Source: Lacrimispora xylanisolvens (GTDB lineage: Bacteria > Bacillota > Clostridia > Lachnospirales > Lachnospiraceae). Taken from it: 64,000 nt of DNA. The DNA lies in assembly GCA_017084465.1 (NCBI GenBank), contig CP070896.1:2035001-2099000 (forward strand). Reading direction: 5' to 3'. Under the pieces are notes generated by a model that worked only from the letters and a program-made list of their open reading frames with translations, had not been told where the DNA came from and made no database searches. Shown here piece by piece: positions 1 through 10,028 of this stretch; the first letter of the stretch is position 1, and each line of letters begins with the position of its first letter. The position numbers and the translations under genes were made by a program.

Positions 1-354
1 GGACTCCACTAATGGCTTGTTTGCTGCATAAGCCATTGCCTTTGCTTCCGCCACTCCCACTAAAAGTGCTCCCACAAGTCCGGGGCCGTAGGTAACCCCG
101 ATGGCATCCATATTCTCAAGTGTAAGCCCAGACTCCAAAAGTGCGGACTCTATGACCTGATTGATCTTTTCTATATGCTTTCTGGAAGCAATTTCGGGAA
201 CGACTCCGCCATATAAGGTATGAAGATCGATCTGGGAGGAAATGACATTGGACAATATCTCCCTTCCGTTCTTCACTACCGCTGCTGCCGTCTCGTCACA
301 GGAACTTTCAATTGCTAGTATATAGACATCTTCTTCTGTATGATTTTTCTTCAT
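1..354 (-). CDS. tsaD: TsaD, tRNA t6A37 threonylcarbamoyltransferase (N-terminal part, cut by window edge)
   Basis: The first ~118 residues of TsaD are present; the rest lies beyond base 1. TsaD transfers the threonylcarbamoyl group to A37 of ANN-decoding tRNAs with TsaB and TsaE. The N-terminus reads [15 protein letters not shown], the family nucleotide-binding signature. [19 protein letters not shown], with the metal-region H, and the glycine-rich [12 protein letters not shown] follow. The ATG at 354 is preferred over the one at 360 because GAGGG then sits at normal spacing. It is last in the minus-strand run tex, ycxB-like, tsaE, tsaB, rimI, zinc ribbon, rnz, tsaD, so all three universal t6A partners are together. 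Confidence 0.95.
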   Translation of the reverse strand, partial: MKKNHTEEDVYILAIESSCDETAAAVVKNGREILSNVISSQIDLHTLYGGVVPEIASRKHIEKINQVIESALLESGLTLENMDAIGVTYGPGLVGALLVGVAEAKAMAYAANKPLVES

Positions 355-364
355 CGCCATTCCC

Positions 365-1276
365 TCATTCCTCATCAAATTCCAGTTCCAGCGTCCAGGC
401 ATCTCTTGCTGCTTTTGCCCTGGGGAAAATCTCACGGACCTTGTCCATAAAATCCTCCGGTCTGGTTAAAGAGGGACTGTAATGGGTCAGCCACATCTGT
501 CTTGGCTGAGCTTCTTTTGCAAGTCTGGCAGCTTCATAAAATGTCATGTGGCGGTATTCCCTTGCCTTTGCCTCTTTTCCATCTTCGCCATACATACCCT
601 CGCATATGAAAAGATCAGCATCCTTTGCATACTCGGCAATTACCGGTACGGGTCTGGTATCTGTACAGTAAGTCACCTTTAGGCCACGCCTGTCCGGCCC
701 TAAAACAAGATCAGGTGTCAGTATTCTACCATCATAATCGATGGTTTCTCCCTTTTGAAGACGACTCCAGAATTTTTGAGGAATCTCTGCCGCTTTGGCC
801 CGGTCCACATCAAATCTTCCGGTTCTTGGAATAGAAATGGAATAACCATAGCAGACAACGTTATGATTGACGCGATATGCATCAATTACGTAAGGCGCCA
901 TGGTTATCTGCTCTCTGTTTTCGGAGAGTTCAATGAATTTAAGTTCAAAAGGAAGCTCCGGCGCAATGGTACGAAGTGCTCCCACCACCCGCTCAAGCCC
1001 TTTTGGACCAATCAGAGTTAAGGGTTCTGTCCGCTCTGCATTTCCCATTGTCAAAAGAAGTCCGGGCAGACCGCTGATGTGGTCCGCATGATAATGGGTA
1101 AAGCAGATAATATCAATGGGTTTTGGGCTCCAGCCCTTTTCTTTTAATGCAATCTGAGTTCCTTCCCCGCAGTCAATCAAAAGATTGCTGCCATCACACC
1201 GTGCCATCATGGCTGTCAGCCAGCGGTATGGCAGAGGCATCATGCCCCCGGTTCCCAGCAAACATATATCCAACAT
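365..1276 (-). CDS. rnz: Ribonuclease Z (tRNA 3' processing endonuclease)
   Basis: A metallo-beta-lactamase-fold endonuclease of about 303 residues that removes 3' trailers from tRNA precursors. It begins [16 protein letters not shown], and [14 protein letters not shown] is the HxHxDH zinc motif. Later ligands are visible in YCTDTRP and in the C-terminal WLTHYSPSL. Length matches the usual ~305 residues. The internal ATG at 1276 is chosen because GCGAGGAA lies just upstream; an in-frame ATG eight codons earlier has no good ribosome site. It sits 10 bases upstream of tsaD and is probably cotranscribed. Confidence 0.93.
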   Translation of the reverse strand: MLDICLLGTGGMMPLPYRWLTAMMARCDGSNLLIDCGEGTQIALKEKGWSPKPIDIICFTHYHADHISGLPGLLLTMGNAERTEPLTLIGPKGLERVVGALRTIAPELPFELKFIELSENREQITMAPYVIDAYRVNHNVVCYGYSISIPRTGRFDVDRAKAAEIPQKFWSRLQKGETIDYDGRILTPDLVLGPDRRGLKVTYCTDTRPVPVIAEYAKDADLFICEGMYGEDGKEAKAREYRHMTFYEAARLAKEAQPRQMWLTHYSPSLTRPEDFMDKVREIFPRAKAARDAWTLELEFDEE

Positions 1277-1362
1277 AGAATTTCCTCGCTTTTGTCTCAT
1301 TCAGTGGGCAGTACAAAAAACTGCCACATAAAATCATAACACAAAGCAGAGGGAATTAGCAA

Positions 1363-1605
1363 CTATAAATATTCCAGCTGTTCCTCTACCTCCACCGGTA
1401 TCTTAAACTCAGATATCAGTGCATCGTAACAGGTTTCACATAAATCAAAATGATGGATCTCCCCATCTTTCTCTGAAAAGAAGTCCCATGCGTGATTGAT
1501 GCTGATGACCCCTTCCCTGGCAATCCCTTCTGACACAATAATTTTTTTGCCGCAGCAGTTGCAAACAACTGTTTCTAGCTGACCGCCGTTTTTGTACTTT
1601 CTCAT
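1363..1605 (-). CDS. Small protein with two CxxC pairs (zinc-ribbon-like), unknown function
   Basis: An 80-residue protein I do not recognise as a named family. CNCCGKK near residue 15 and CETC near residue 60 are two CxxC pairs that could bind one zinc. The spacing resembles a small zinc ribbon. The ATG at 1605 is preferred over one 39 codons upstream because AAAGGTGAGAG precedes it and the upstream extension is basic and low in complexity. It lies between rimI and rnz in the t6A/tRNA-maturation run, separated from rimI by about 200 bp. A role in RNA metabolism would be a guess from position only. Confidence 0.7.
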   Translation of the reverse strand: MRKYKNGGQLETVVCNCCGKKIIVSEGIAREGVISINHAWDFFSEKDGEIHHFDLCETCYDALISEFKIPVEVEEQLEYL

Positions 1606-1804
1606 CTTACTCTCACCTTTCCTTTTACCGCCCATGCTTTTCTTTCCGGGCACAATGGTATGCCTGCAAGGCGTTCCTTTTTCACATTTTCCAGTATAAT
1701 CCCTTTTTCCACCCTCCTGCACACCAGGATAGAAAAAAGGGCATCCTTACTGGATACCCCTACATTATAAACGGTGTTATGCCCTATTTTTAGTGGTAAA
1801 TGTT

Positions 1805-2239
1805 TCAAATATGGTAACTGACCATAAGGACCGCATTTTCACTGGGATTTGAGTAGTAATGTTTTCTGATCCCCACCTCCACAAATCCATAGGATTTATA
1901 AAGGTTTCTTGCCCTGTCATTACTTTCTCGTACCTCTAAAAATATGGATTTTACTTCTTTTTGTCTGGAATAAAAAACCATCTGGTCCATAAGTTTCTTG
2001 GAAAGGCCCCTCCCCCTGAGTTGAGGAAGGACTGCGATCCGAAGCAGCTCGCATTCATCTGCTATTGTCCGGAAAACACAGTATCCCGCTGCTGTTCCTT
2101 CTTCCCAAAGCACCAGCCAGGTATCAAGACTGCTTTCTAATCCCTTTTTAATCATCTCATAAGACCACGGATCGGAAAAGCACTGCATTTCTATTTCCAG
2201 TACACTTAAAACATCCTCCGGAGTCATCTCACGAATCAT
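1805..2239 (-). CDS. rimI: RimI-type GNAT N-acetyltransferase
   Basis: A 144-residue GNAT acetyltransferase. The acetyl-CoA loop is IAVLPQLRGRGLSKKLMDQM (the R/Q-x-x-G-x-G/A pattern), and the C-terminal part LEVRESNDRARNLYKSYGF is typical of RimI, which acetylates the N-terminus of ribosomal protein S18 in E. coli. The location directly after tsaB is the classic tsaE-tsaB-rimI-tsaD arrangement in Firmicutes. Two bases separate it from tsaB, so translation is probably coupled. Confidence 0.9.
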   Translation of the reverse strand: MIREMTPEDVLSVLEIEMQCFSDPWSYEMIKKGLESSLDTWLVLWEEGTAAGYCVFRTIADECELLRIAVLPQLRGRGLSKKLMDQMVFYSRQKEVKSIFLEVRESNDRARNLYKSYGFVEVGIRKHYYSNPSENAVLMVSYHI

Positions 2240-2240
2240 C

Positions 2241-2944
2241 TTACTCTCCTTTTAATGCCTCTTCTCTTTCACGCTCTGCCTGGGGCTTTCGCAGATAATC
2301 GGGAGCATGCTCCGCTGCTGTTACCGTTTTCCCCTCAAGGAACAGACGGGCTCCATAAGCTGCTACTGCACCTGCCCGCTGTCTGCTTAAATGCGCGGGT
2401 GCAAATTCAAATGGAACCTTCATGAATTCTTCTATACTTTCTTATATGCCGGTATACCGTCTCCTGAGAAAATTACACGCTCTCCCATGGAATTAAGCTC
2501 TTCAATTAAATCTCTGATATCCATGGCGCAGGATTCCTTCACGATGGAGAATCCCATGCGGTTATCATAAATACCGGTATAGACCTGGTTTCTTCTGGCA
2601 TCCATAATCGGGCATATAATAGAAGCGCAGCCGTAGAACTCATAGGCCATTGCGTCGATGGTAGGAACAGAAATAAGCGGTTTTTTCAGCGCAAGTCCCA
2701 GACCCTTTCCTGTGGCAGAACCGATCCGAAGTCCGGTAAAGGAGCCTGGTCCTGCAGAAACTGCGATGGCATCAACGTTTTCTAAGCTGACCCCTGTCAT
2801 GGTTACAATCTCGTCAAGCATGGGGAGCAGTGTCTGGGAATGGGTCTTTTTAAAATTGACCGTGTATTCTGCAGTCAGTATGTCATCCGAAAGAAGGGCC
2901 ACCGATGCAACAAGAGACGAACTTTCAATTCCTAATATGTTCAT
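2241..2944 (-). CDS. tsaB: TsaB, t6A synthesis partner protein (frame broken near 2427)
   Basis: TsaB is a TsaD paralogue that scaffolds the t6A complex. The first 170 residues begin MNILGIESSSLVASVAL and contain SAGPGSFTGLRIG, both TsaB signatures. The last ~58 residues, ending HAPDYLRKPQAERE (the usual TsaB C-terminus), are in another frame. The join lies at about 2424-2435, after GDGIPAYKKV. Total length fits the family (~235 residues). I read this as a one-base sequence error, not a pseudogene. It starts next to the tsaE stop codon. Confidence 0.9.
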
Positions 2945-3373
2945 TTACATTCCCTCCACGGTGATTTTTCTGTAGTCAAATCCTTTTTCCAAATCTTTTT
3001 CAATGGTTACTGTAATAACCTGTTTGGGAAGAATCTCTTTAATCAGTCCGGACCATTCAATTAATGTGACACCTTCCCCGTAAAAGCAGTCTTCATAGCC
3101 GATCTCGTCCATTTCACTGACGTCACCAATCCGGTAAACGTCAAAATGGTAAAACGGAAGGCGTCCGTCGTCATATTGCTTTACTATGGTAAAGGTTGGA
3201 CTGTCTACCGGTTCTGTAATGCCGAGCCCGGCGGCAAACCCCTGGGTGAATACGGTTTTCCCCACCCCCAGATCTCCATTTAAGCAAAATATGGTGGAAG
3301 GAGCCGCTTCCTCTCCCAGTTTTCTTCCAAGTTCAAAGGTATCTTCTGGTTTCCAGCTTTCTATTACCATCAT
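2945..3373 (-). CDS. tsaE: TsaE, t6A complex ATPase
   Basis: A 142-residue P-loop ATPase that drives turnover of the TsaB-TsaD complex. The Walker A motif is GDLGVGKTVFTQG at about residues 33-45. DSPTFTIVKQY and FYHFDVYRIG follow, then LIEWSG near residue 107, all family hallmarks. The start overlaps the upstream YcxB-like gene by four bases, and the stop abuts tsaB. Confidence 0.95.
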   Translation of the reverse strand: MMVIESWKPEDTFELGRKLGEEAAPSTIFCLNGDLGVGKTVFTQGFAAGLGITEPVDSPTFTIVKQYDDGRLPFYHFDVYRIGDVSEMDEIGYEDCFYGEGVTLIEWSGLIKEILPKQVITVTIEKDLEKGFDYRKITVEGM

Positions 3374-3882
3374 TTATATCCTCTTTCGCCTCTCCGCGGA
3401 GGCAGATTTTCTTTCATTAATGCCGTTATTTCCGGCGCTTTCTCTCCTGCAACAGAATCCGGAAGCAGATAGGCATGAATACGGTCCATATAAATAATCA
3501 GCAGTTTGCCGATTCGTTTTACCACCATCACATCTTCCCATAATAATTCCAGCTTCTCCTGCCCCTGAGTTACCACAATTCCTTCTGCTGAAAACGAAAG
3601 TGTCATACCATCACGAATGGCAGATTTTTTTGCCTGTCTTACTGCCTTCGTATAGAGGACGAAAGGCTGCCAGACCGTAAACATCAGCGCACAGACAAGA
3701 ATCAGAATCCGGTAAGGGCGGGATGATGTCGTCCAGGTTGCAATGAGCACATAAAGAGCAGCAGCACTGAAAAGAAAACTGAAAACCCCCTGGAATCCCC
3801 GGTATGAATGGTACAGGGAAAATTTCCAGAGATCTTTTGCAGTCAGTTTCACATCTAATATAAGCGGATTTTTCTGTTCCAC
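3370..3882 (-). CDS. YcxB-like membrane protein
   Basis: A 170-residue protein resembling the YcxB-like family (PF14317). The N-terminal block KLTAKDLWKFSLYHSYRG is followed by two hydrophobic segments at about residues 34-50 and 58-74. A soluble C-terminal PH-like domain has LSFSAEGIVVTQGQEKLELLWEDV and KLLIIYMDRIHAYLLP. Function is unknown for the family. It lies between tex and tsaE with an ATGA-type overlap to tsaE. Confidence 0.8.
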   Translation of the reverse strand: MEQKNPLILDVKLTAKDLWKFSLYHSYRGFQGVFSFLFSAAALYVLIATWTTSSRPYRILILVCALMFTVWQPFVLYTKAVRQAKKSAIRDGMTLSFSAEGIVVTQGQEKLELLWEDVMVVKRIGKLLIIYMDRIHAYLLPDSVAGEKAPEITALMKENLPPRRGERGYK

Positions 3883-3919
3883 ATTTTCCTCCTTTTATAC
3901 AGCATTTCACTGTATCTGC

Positions 3920-6060
3920 TTAGAATTTCATGGTAAGAGCGATTCTCTTTTGGGAACATCTACGCTTATTACCTTTACCTCAACGATGTCTCCTACGCTG
4001 ACAGCTTCTAAGGGGTGTTTGATAAATTTGTCTGATATCTGGGAAATGTGAACCAGACCATCCTGGTGAACTCCTATATCCACAAACGCACCGAAGTCAA
4101 TTACATTTCGAACCGTTCCCTTTAAGACCATTCCAGGCTGTAAATCCTTCATCTCCATAACATCCGTGCGTAATATGGGTTTTGGCATCTCGTCACGGGG
4201 ATCTCTTGCCGGCTTTTCCAGTTCCTTTACAATATCCCGGAGGGTGATTTCACCAATCTCTAATTCTTCAGCCAGCTCTTTATAGTTATGAATCTTTTTA
4301 CTGATTCCGTTTAATCCCCCGTTCATCAGCTCTTTTGCCTCATATCCCAGTTTTTTCAGCAGCTTTTTAGCCGCATCATAGGACTCCGGATGAACACTGG
4401 TTAAATCAAGTGGGTTCTTTCCTCCCTGGATTCTCATGAAGCCGGCACATTGTTCGAATGCTTTTGGTCCAAGCTTTGCAACCTTTAACAGCTGGCTCCT
4501 GCTTTCAAACGCACCGTTCTCCTCCCGGTAAACCACAATATTCTTTGCTATGGGCTTTGAAATACCGGATATATATTCCAGAAGAGAAGCAGAGGCCGTA
4601 TTTAAATCAACACCTACTTTATTTACGCTGTCTTCCACAACTCCCTGTAACGCTTCACTTAAATGCTTCTGGTTCATATCATGCTGGTACTGACCCACAC
4701 CAATGGACTTGGGATCAATCTTTACCAGCTCTGCAAGAGGATCCTGCAGTCTTCTGGCAATGGAGGCTGCACTTCTCTGGCCTACATCAAAATTGGGGAA
4801 TTCCTCAGTTGCCAGCTTGCTGGCAGAATAAACAGAAGCACCTGCTTCATTCACAATAATATACTGAACCGGCTCCGGGATTTCTTTTAATAATTCTACA
4901 ATAATGGCCTCCGATTCTCTTGAGGCAGTTCCATTTCCCACAGAAATCAGGGAAATTCCATATTTCTTAATCAGCTTCTTTAAAACAGTCTTGGCTTCTT
5001 CCACTTTATTTTGAGGTGCAGTGGGATAGATTACAACGGTATCCAGCACTTTTCCTGTTTCATCCACTACTGCCAGCTTGCAGCCGGTACGAAAAGCCGG
5101 ATCCCATCCAAGAACCACTCTTCCTACAATGGGAGGCTGCATAAGAAGCTGCTCTAAATTTTTGCCGAATACACGGATTGCTCCATTCTCCGCTGTTTCC
5201 GTTAAATCACTGCGGATTTCCCGCTCAATTGCCGGTGCGATGAGACGGTCGTAACTGTCTTTTACAACTTCCTTCAATATGGGAGAAGTAACAGGATTGT
5301 CCCGAATGATTACCTGCTTTTCCAGAAAACGGAGAATCACTTCTTCCGGTGCCGCCACCTTCACGGTAAGAACCTTTTCCTTTTCGCCTCTGTTAATGGC
5401 AAGAATCCGGTGCCCTGCTGCCTTCTTTAAAGGTTCTTCATAATTATAATACATTTCATATACAGACTCTGCTTCCTCATCCTTTGCAGCAGATAAAAGG
5501 CTTCCCTGATTCATGGTTGCGTTCCGGATATAAGTGCGGTACTCCGCCTGATCGGAAATTCGCTCTGCCAGAATATCCTTTGCCCCGTCTATTGCTTCCT
5601 GTGCAGTGGCCACTCCTTTTTCTTCCGAAATATAGTCCGCTGCCGCTTCCAGAAGTGGGGTCTTCATCATCTGAAGGATGATAAGATCTGCCAATGGTTC
5701 TAATCCTTTTTCCTTGGCGATGGTGGCCCTTGTCCGCCTTTTCTGCTTATAAGGGCGATATAAATCTTCCACTGCAACCAGCGTCTGGGCTTCTAAAATC
5801 TTCTTTTCCAGTTCCGGAGTCAGCTTCTCCTGTTCTCTGATGGATGAGAGTACCTGTTCTTTCCGCTCCTCTAAATTCCTTAAATAACGAAGCCTTTCAT
5901 CTAAATTACGCAGAACTTCATCATTTAAAGAACCGGTTACCTCTTTTCGGTATCTGGCTATAAAAGGAATGGTATTCCCCTCATCAATAAGTCTGATTGT
6001 CTCTTCCACCTGATTTCTGGAAATGGAAAGTTCTTCCTGTAAAATCTTTATTATATCCAT
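3920..6060 (-). CDS. tex: Tex, S1-domain RNA-binding transcription accessory protein (frame broken in the last residues)
   Basis: About 713 residues. The N-terminal helical region has IPFIARYRKEVTGSLNDE. A YqgF/RNase H-like domain follows (GRVVLGWDPAFRTGCKLAVVD), then a helix-hairpin-helix region (DLNTASASLLEYISGI). The C-terminal S1 domain reads GTVRNVIDFGAFVDIGV and DGLVHISQIS. After VDVPK the frame shifts in an A run at about 3945-3950; restoring one A gives KRIALTMKF and a stop at 3920, the expected Tex ending. The ATG at 6060 follows AAGAGGTACAGC. Tex acts in RNA metabolism and transcription. It heads the run towards the tsa genes and has its own promoter. Confidence 0.93.
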
Positions 6061-6080
6061 GCTGTACCTCTTATTTTTCA

Positions 6081-6128
6081 TAGTTGGTTCAATTCAACTA
6101 TTATAATTCATCATTCCCCGTTATGCAA
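6081..6128 (-). promoter_or_regulatory. Sigma-A promoter of tex with an adjacent inverted repeat
   Basis: On the minus strand TTGCAT (6123-6128) is 17 bases from TATAAT (6100-6105). Directly downstream, TAGTTG and CAACTA (6081-6100) form an inverted repeat with an 8-base centre at the expected transcript start. It could be an operator or a 5' hairpin. Confidence 0.75.
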
Positions 6129-6236
6129 TACCCGTCTGGACACAGCGGTCTTTTCGTGCTACAATCATAAAATACAGATTCAGTTCAGGAAAATCCTGGA
6201 TGACTTCCGTACTATACACATACGAGGTAAACACCA

Positions 6237-6631
6237 ATGGGAGAAAATTATAACAGCAATAAAGGAATGCTTCCGCAAACTCCGAATACAGGTTCGTTCC
6301 TGGCATTCTGGTCTGTCCTTTTAGGCGGCCTGGGACTGCTGACAGACTGCCTTCCCTTATTCAGTATCTGGAATTTGCCGGCAGGTCTGATTTTCGGTCT
6401 CACAGGCATTGCTCTTGCTATATTATCAAAAAAGGAAAGCCCTTCAGCCACCAGGCACAGCTTGGACTGATCCTTTCCATTATATCTGCTGTCTGTGGCC
6501 TGTTACTGGCATTGTTCATTATATTTGTCTATGATGTCATGGATACCAACACCCCTTTGGGGCTGTATTTCAGACAGGTATTTGAAGCCACCACCCAGGC
6601 ACTGATGCCCACGGGCGGTGTAGGCAGATAA
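6237..6631 (+). CDS. Small multi-pass membrane protein, DUF4190-like (frame broken near 6430)
   Basis: The start at 6237 follows CGAGGT. The first part has two hydrophobic segments (FLAFWSVLLGGLGLLTDC; GLIFGLTGIALAIL). After LSKK the frame moves in an A run; the continuation gives GKPFSHQAQLGLILSIIS, a third membrane segment and a stop at 6631. The pattern of N-terminal segments, a glycine-rich loop and a final segment resembles DUF4190-type proteins. Function is unknown. It is convergent with the DUF2752 gene and their 3' ends overlap. Confidence 0.65.
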
Positions 6632-6998
6632 ATTATTATAATGGGGGGTAAAAGATCTATCCCTTTCACCACCAGCATATAGTTCTTGAAGATCCAGTTT
6701 ATCACTACAATTGCAGCTCCAATAAGAATAAGTATCCGTTCCTCTTTTTTTATGGTCCAACGGGTGCTTTCTTTTTTTTTTGATAAAACCGGATGATAAC
6801 CTCAGCCAAAACAGCGATAACAGTATAAAGGACCAGCGGATGATACTGAACGCTCATCCGCAGGTCCCCCTGTAACAAAGTCCGCACTGCTCTCGTTCCC
6901 CCGCAGCCGGGACAGTAGAGCCCGGTGAGGGAATGAAAGATACAGACGGATCCTATTTTCCAAATTTTTCTTAACCAGATCATTCGTTCCACCTTCAT
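6530..6998 (-). CDS. DUF2752 family membrane protein (frame broken near 6770)
   Basis: The N-terminal half contains HSLTGLYCPGCGGTRAVRTLLQGDLRMS, the DUF2752 signature with its CPGCG motif, then a membrane segment (HPLVLYTVIAVLAEVIIRFY). In a ten-base A run the frame shifts. The other frame continues as TIKKEERILILIGAAIVVIN (a second membrane helix) and stays open to about 6530, so the exact end is uncertain. The family is of unknown function. It starts one base after the lysC stop and may ride on that transcript. Confidence 0.7.
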
Positions 6999-8208
6999 TT
7001 AATCTGCAAGATCAAAGGCATCGTGAACCGTTCTCATGGCGCGGTTTACATCCTCTTCATGAATGAGAACCGTAATCCTTATTTCAGATGTTGCAATCAT
7101 CTTGATGTTAATATTGGCATTATAAAGGGCTTCAAACATCTTTGCGGCAACTCCTGGATTACTGGTCATCCCTGCGCCGATGATAGAAAGCTTTGCCACA
7201 TCCTCTTCACTGGTCACATTCTGAGCTGTAATTCCATCCTTATGTTCGTTTAAAAGATCCATAGTTTCTTTTAAATCCTGCTTCGCCACCGTAAAGGAGA
7301 TGTCTTTTCTTTCTTCTCTGCCAATGGACTGGATAATGATATCAACGTTAATGTTGTGTTTTGCCAGAAGATTAAATATTTTAAATGCCACTCCAGGCTC
7401 ATTCTTAACCCCGATTACGGAAATACGGGCTACATTTTTATCTGCGGCAACTCCGCTCACCAGCATTCTTTCCAATTTCGTTTCCTCCTTGACGATGGTA
7501 CCTTCTTCTCTGTTTAAACTTGATCGTACAACCAGCTGTACTCCATAGCGTTTCGCCATCTCTACCGAACGGTTGTGAAGCACTTTGGCTCCCAGAGAAG
7601 CAAACTCAAGCATCTCATCGTAGGAAACCTCCAATAGCTTTCTGGCATCGGGAACAATTCGTGGATCTGCTGTGTAAACTCCGTCCACATCTGTATAGAT
7701 CTCACATGCATCGGCGTGGAGTGCGGCAGCCAGAGCCACAGCCGTGGTATCTGATCCCCCCTCTTCCAAGAGTTGTCAGATCCTCATATTTATTAATACC
7801 CTGAAAACCTGTGATAATAACGATTTTCTTCGCTTCCAGTTCATGCTGGATCCGTTCCGTATCAATTTTCTTTAATTTAGCCATTCCATAAGCGGAAGAG
7901 GTATGCATAGCTACCTGGGACGCGTTTAATGATACAGACGGTACGCCGAGAGCATTCATTGCCATGGACATCAGTGCCACGCTCACCTGCTCTCCAGTTG
8001 CCAGAAGCATATCCAGCTCTCTCTTTGGAGGATTGGGGTTTATCTCATGAGCTTTGGCGATCAGACCGTCTGTCGTCTTTCCCATAGCGGATAAAACCAC
8101 AACTACCTGATTGCCTTTTTCATAATCCTCAATGCAGCGTTTTGCTACATTGAATATTCTTTCTTTGTCTGCGACGGAGCTACCGCCAAATTTTTTAACA
8201 ACTAACAT
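6999..8208 (-). CDS. lysC: Aspartate kinase (frame broken near 7760)
   Basis: Phosphorylates aspartate, the first step to lysine, threonine and methionine. The N-terminus has the kinase motif VKKFGGSSVAD, and TTLGRGGSDTTA is the substrate loop. The frame breaks inside that loop: six Gs occur where five restore RGGSDTTAVALAAAL. Two C-terminal ACT domains begin at RISVIGVKNEPGVAFKIF and KLSIIGAGMTSNPGVAAKMF, the sites of feedback inhibition. Total about 402 residues, normal length. Directly follows hom, suggesting a threonine-branch operon. Confidence 0.94.
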
Positions 8209-8227
8209 TGATGCCTCCTGGCGAAAA

Positions 8228-9444
8228 TTAAATTTCTGCGCGGATGCGCTGTCTGATTCCTGACAGCTTTTTCGCTCTTAAACGGTACTCCTCCTCAGTC
8301 ATAACCTCTGTCATAACTGCGAATTCATCCATGTGGTCCAGTTCTGTTACTTCTACCTTTCCAAAAGCAGCCTCTGCTTCAGCAAGCCGCTTTGCAGCAA
8401 TTCCCTTGATTCTTACAAAATACCGGAAGGAAACGCTGTCCATGGCAGAGATGTTAAGGCGATTTCCATCCCAGCCCATCTTCACATGGTGACCTGGGTT
8501 TTTAAGGGCTTCAATAATATCTGCTACAACAGCACTGGCCGTCGGAAGTTTTCCGGCTCCGCTTCCATAAAACATGGAAGTACCCAGCATATTTCCCTTT
8601 ACCAGAATGCCGTTGTATACGTCGTTTACAGAATACAGCGGATGATCCTTTCCTATCATAACCGGAGCTACAAACGCATGAACTCCCCTGATCACTGATT
8701 CTGCTTGATCCAAATAATTTTACAGAAGTTCCAAGAGCGTCGGCATAACGGAAATCCACATCCGTTATATTAGTAATCCCTTCTGTATAAATATGCTCGT
8801 AATTCACTTCGTGTCCCGAAGCCAGAGCAGTTAATATGGCAATTTTCCTGCAGGTATCATGTCCTTCCACATCTGCCTCCCGGATTGCGCTCCGCATATC
8901 CCAGCTCCTGGGCTTTGCTCAGTGCCTCTTCAAAAGTCTCTCCGGCTTTGTCCATTTTAGTCAGTATGTAGTTGGTGGTACCATTTAATATGCCAGTTAT
9001 TTCTTCAATCTGCTCACCGGCCAGTGAAGTATACAAAGGACGGATTATGGGAATACCGCCTCCTACACTTGCCTCAAAGAGAAAGTTAACCTGATTCTCT
9101 TCAGCTATTTTTAAAAGTTCCGTTCCATATGCTGCTACCAGCGCCTTGTTGGAGGTGGCCACATGCTTGCCTGCCTGAAGGCTTGCTTTCACAAAAGGAT
9201 ACGCCGGATTTAAACCTCCCATGGTTTCAATTACCATGGATACCTCCGGGTCCTTTTCAATGACGGAAAAATCATGAACAATCTTTTTTTCAATCGGTGT
9301 ACCGGGGAATTCTCTTAAATCGAGAATATATTTCACATTCACCGTGTCACCGGTCTGTCTGGCAATTATATCTTTGTTCTGTTCCAGAATTTCAACAACT
9401 CCTGATCCGATGGTACCATAGCCCATAACTGCAACATTCATCAT
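8228..9444 (-). CDS. hom: Homoserine dehydrogenase (two frame breaks)
   Basis: Reduces aspartate semialdehyde to homoserine. The NAD(P)-binding motif is GYGTIGSGVVEILEQN. VIETMGGLNPAYPFVKASL and ASVGGGIPIIRPL are family blocks. The frame breaks near 8880-8900 (continuing EADVEGHDTCRKIAILTALA) and again near 8712, where one T fewer gives VKLLDQAESVIRGVHAFVAP. A C-terminal ACT-like part is present, with YFVRIKG. Full length about 405 residues. It lies between the ACT-domain gene and lysC. Confidence 0.93.
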
Positions 9445-9448
9445 ATTC

Positions 9449-9892
9449 TCACTCCCTGGCTAAAATTTTTACGTAGTGAACTCCATCCTTTTCTTCCATA
9501 TCCTCAACCATCTTTGAAACATTGCCTGTTGTCTCAAGAACCTCCACGCTAAGTGTGAGGGTGGCAACGCCATTGACCGGAATACTCTGATGAATGGTTA
9601 ATATATTCGCGCGGTACACAGCTACCACATGAAGCAAATCCGAAAGAAGACCAGGTTCGTCATCCATCTGCATAACCAGTGTGATGGTCTTTCCCTTGGC
9701 ATTGTCATAAAACGGAAAGATATCATCTTTGTATTTGTAAAACGAACTGCGGCTGATTCCAACCCGGTCAGTTGCCTCCTGTACGGTGATAACCCGTTCC
9801 GACTCTAATAATTTTTTTGCCTCAACAACTTTCAGCAATACTTCAGGTACAGCTTTCTGCTTTACCACAAAATATTTACTTTTATCTTCCAT
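9449..9892 (-). CDS. UPF0735/PheB-like ACT-domain protein
   Basis: 147 residues. An N-terminal winged-helix-like segment (ERVITVQEATDRVGISRSSFYKYKDDIF) is followed by an ACT domain (ITLVMQMDDEPGLLSDLLHVV). This is the UPF0735 pattern seen next to hom in Firmicutes. Amino-acid-responsive control of the threonine branch is plausible but inferred. The ATG at 9892 is preferred to one 29 codons upstream because AAGGGAAG precedes it and the length matches the family. First gene of ACT-hom-lysC. Confidence 0.88.
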   Translation of the reverse strand: MEDKSKYFVVKQKAVPEVLLKVVEAKKLLESERVITVQEATDRVGISRSSFYKYKDDIFPFYDNAKGKTITLVMQMDDEPGLLSDLLHVVAVYRANILTIHQSIPVNGVATLTLSVEVLETTGNVSKMVEDMEEKDGVHYVKILARE

Positions 9893-9950
9893 AAAAAAAT
9901 ATCTTCCCTTCTGTGTCCGCATCGGAAATACATCTGTGCTCATAGGGAAG

Positions 9951-9979
9951 ATATTATCATATTTGTGCATGGTATGCAA
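9951..9979 (-). promoter_or_regulatory. Promoter of the ACT-hom-lysC operon
   Basis: TTGCAT (9974-9979) and TAATAT (9951-9956) with 17 bases between, about 60 bases before the ACT gene. No lysine or threonine riboswitch is recognisable in the leader. Confidence 0.65.
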
Positions 9980-10028
9980 CTATTTTTGAGTTTATTTTAT
10001 TCGGTATTTAAAAAAATGCATGAAAAAA

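Noticed and set aside
1700-1800. Terminator between rimI and the zinc-ribbon gene (GGGCAT...ATGCCC then T6)
   Set aside because: The stem is only six pairs with a very large loop; it cannot be supported.
9893-10028. Lysine riboswitch or T-box before the ACT-hom-lysC operon
   Set aside because: The leader is short and has no recognisable riboswitch core or T-box sequence.
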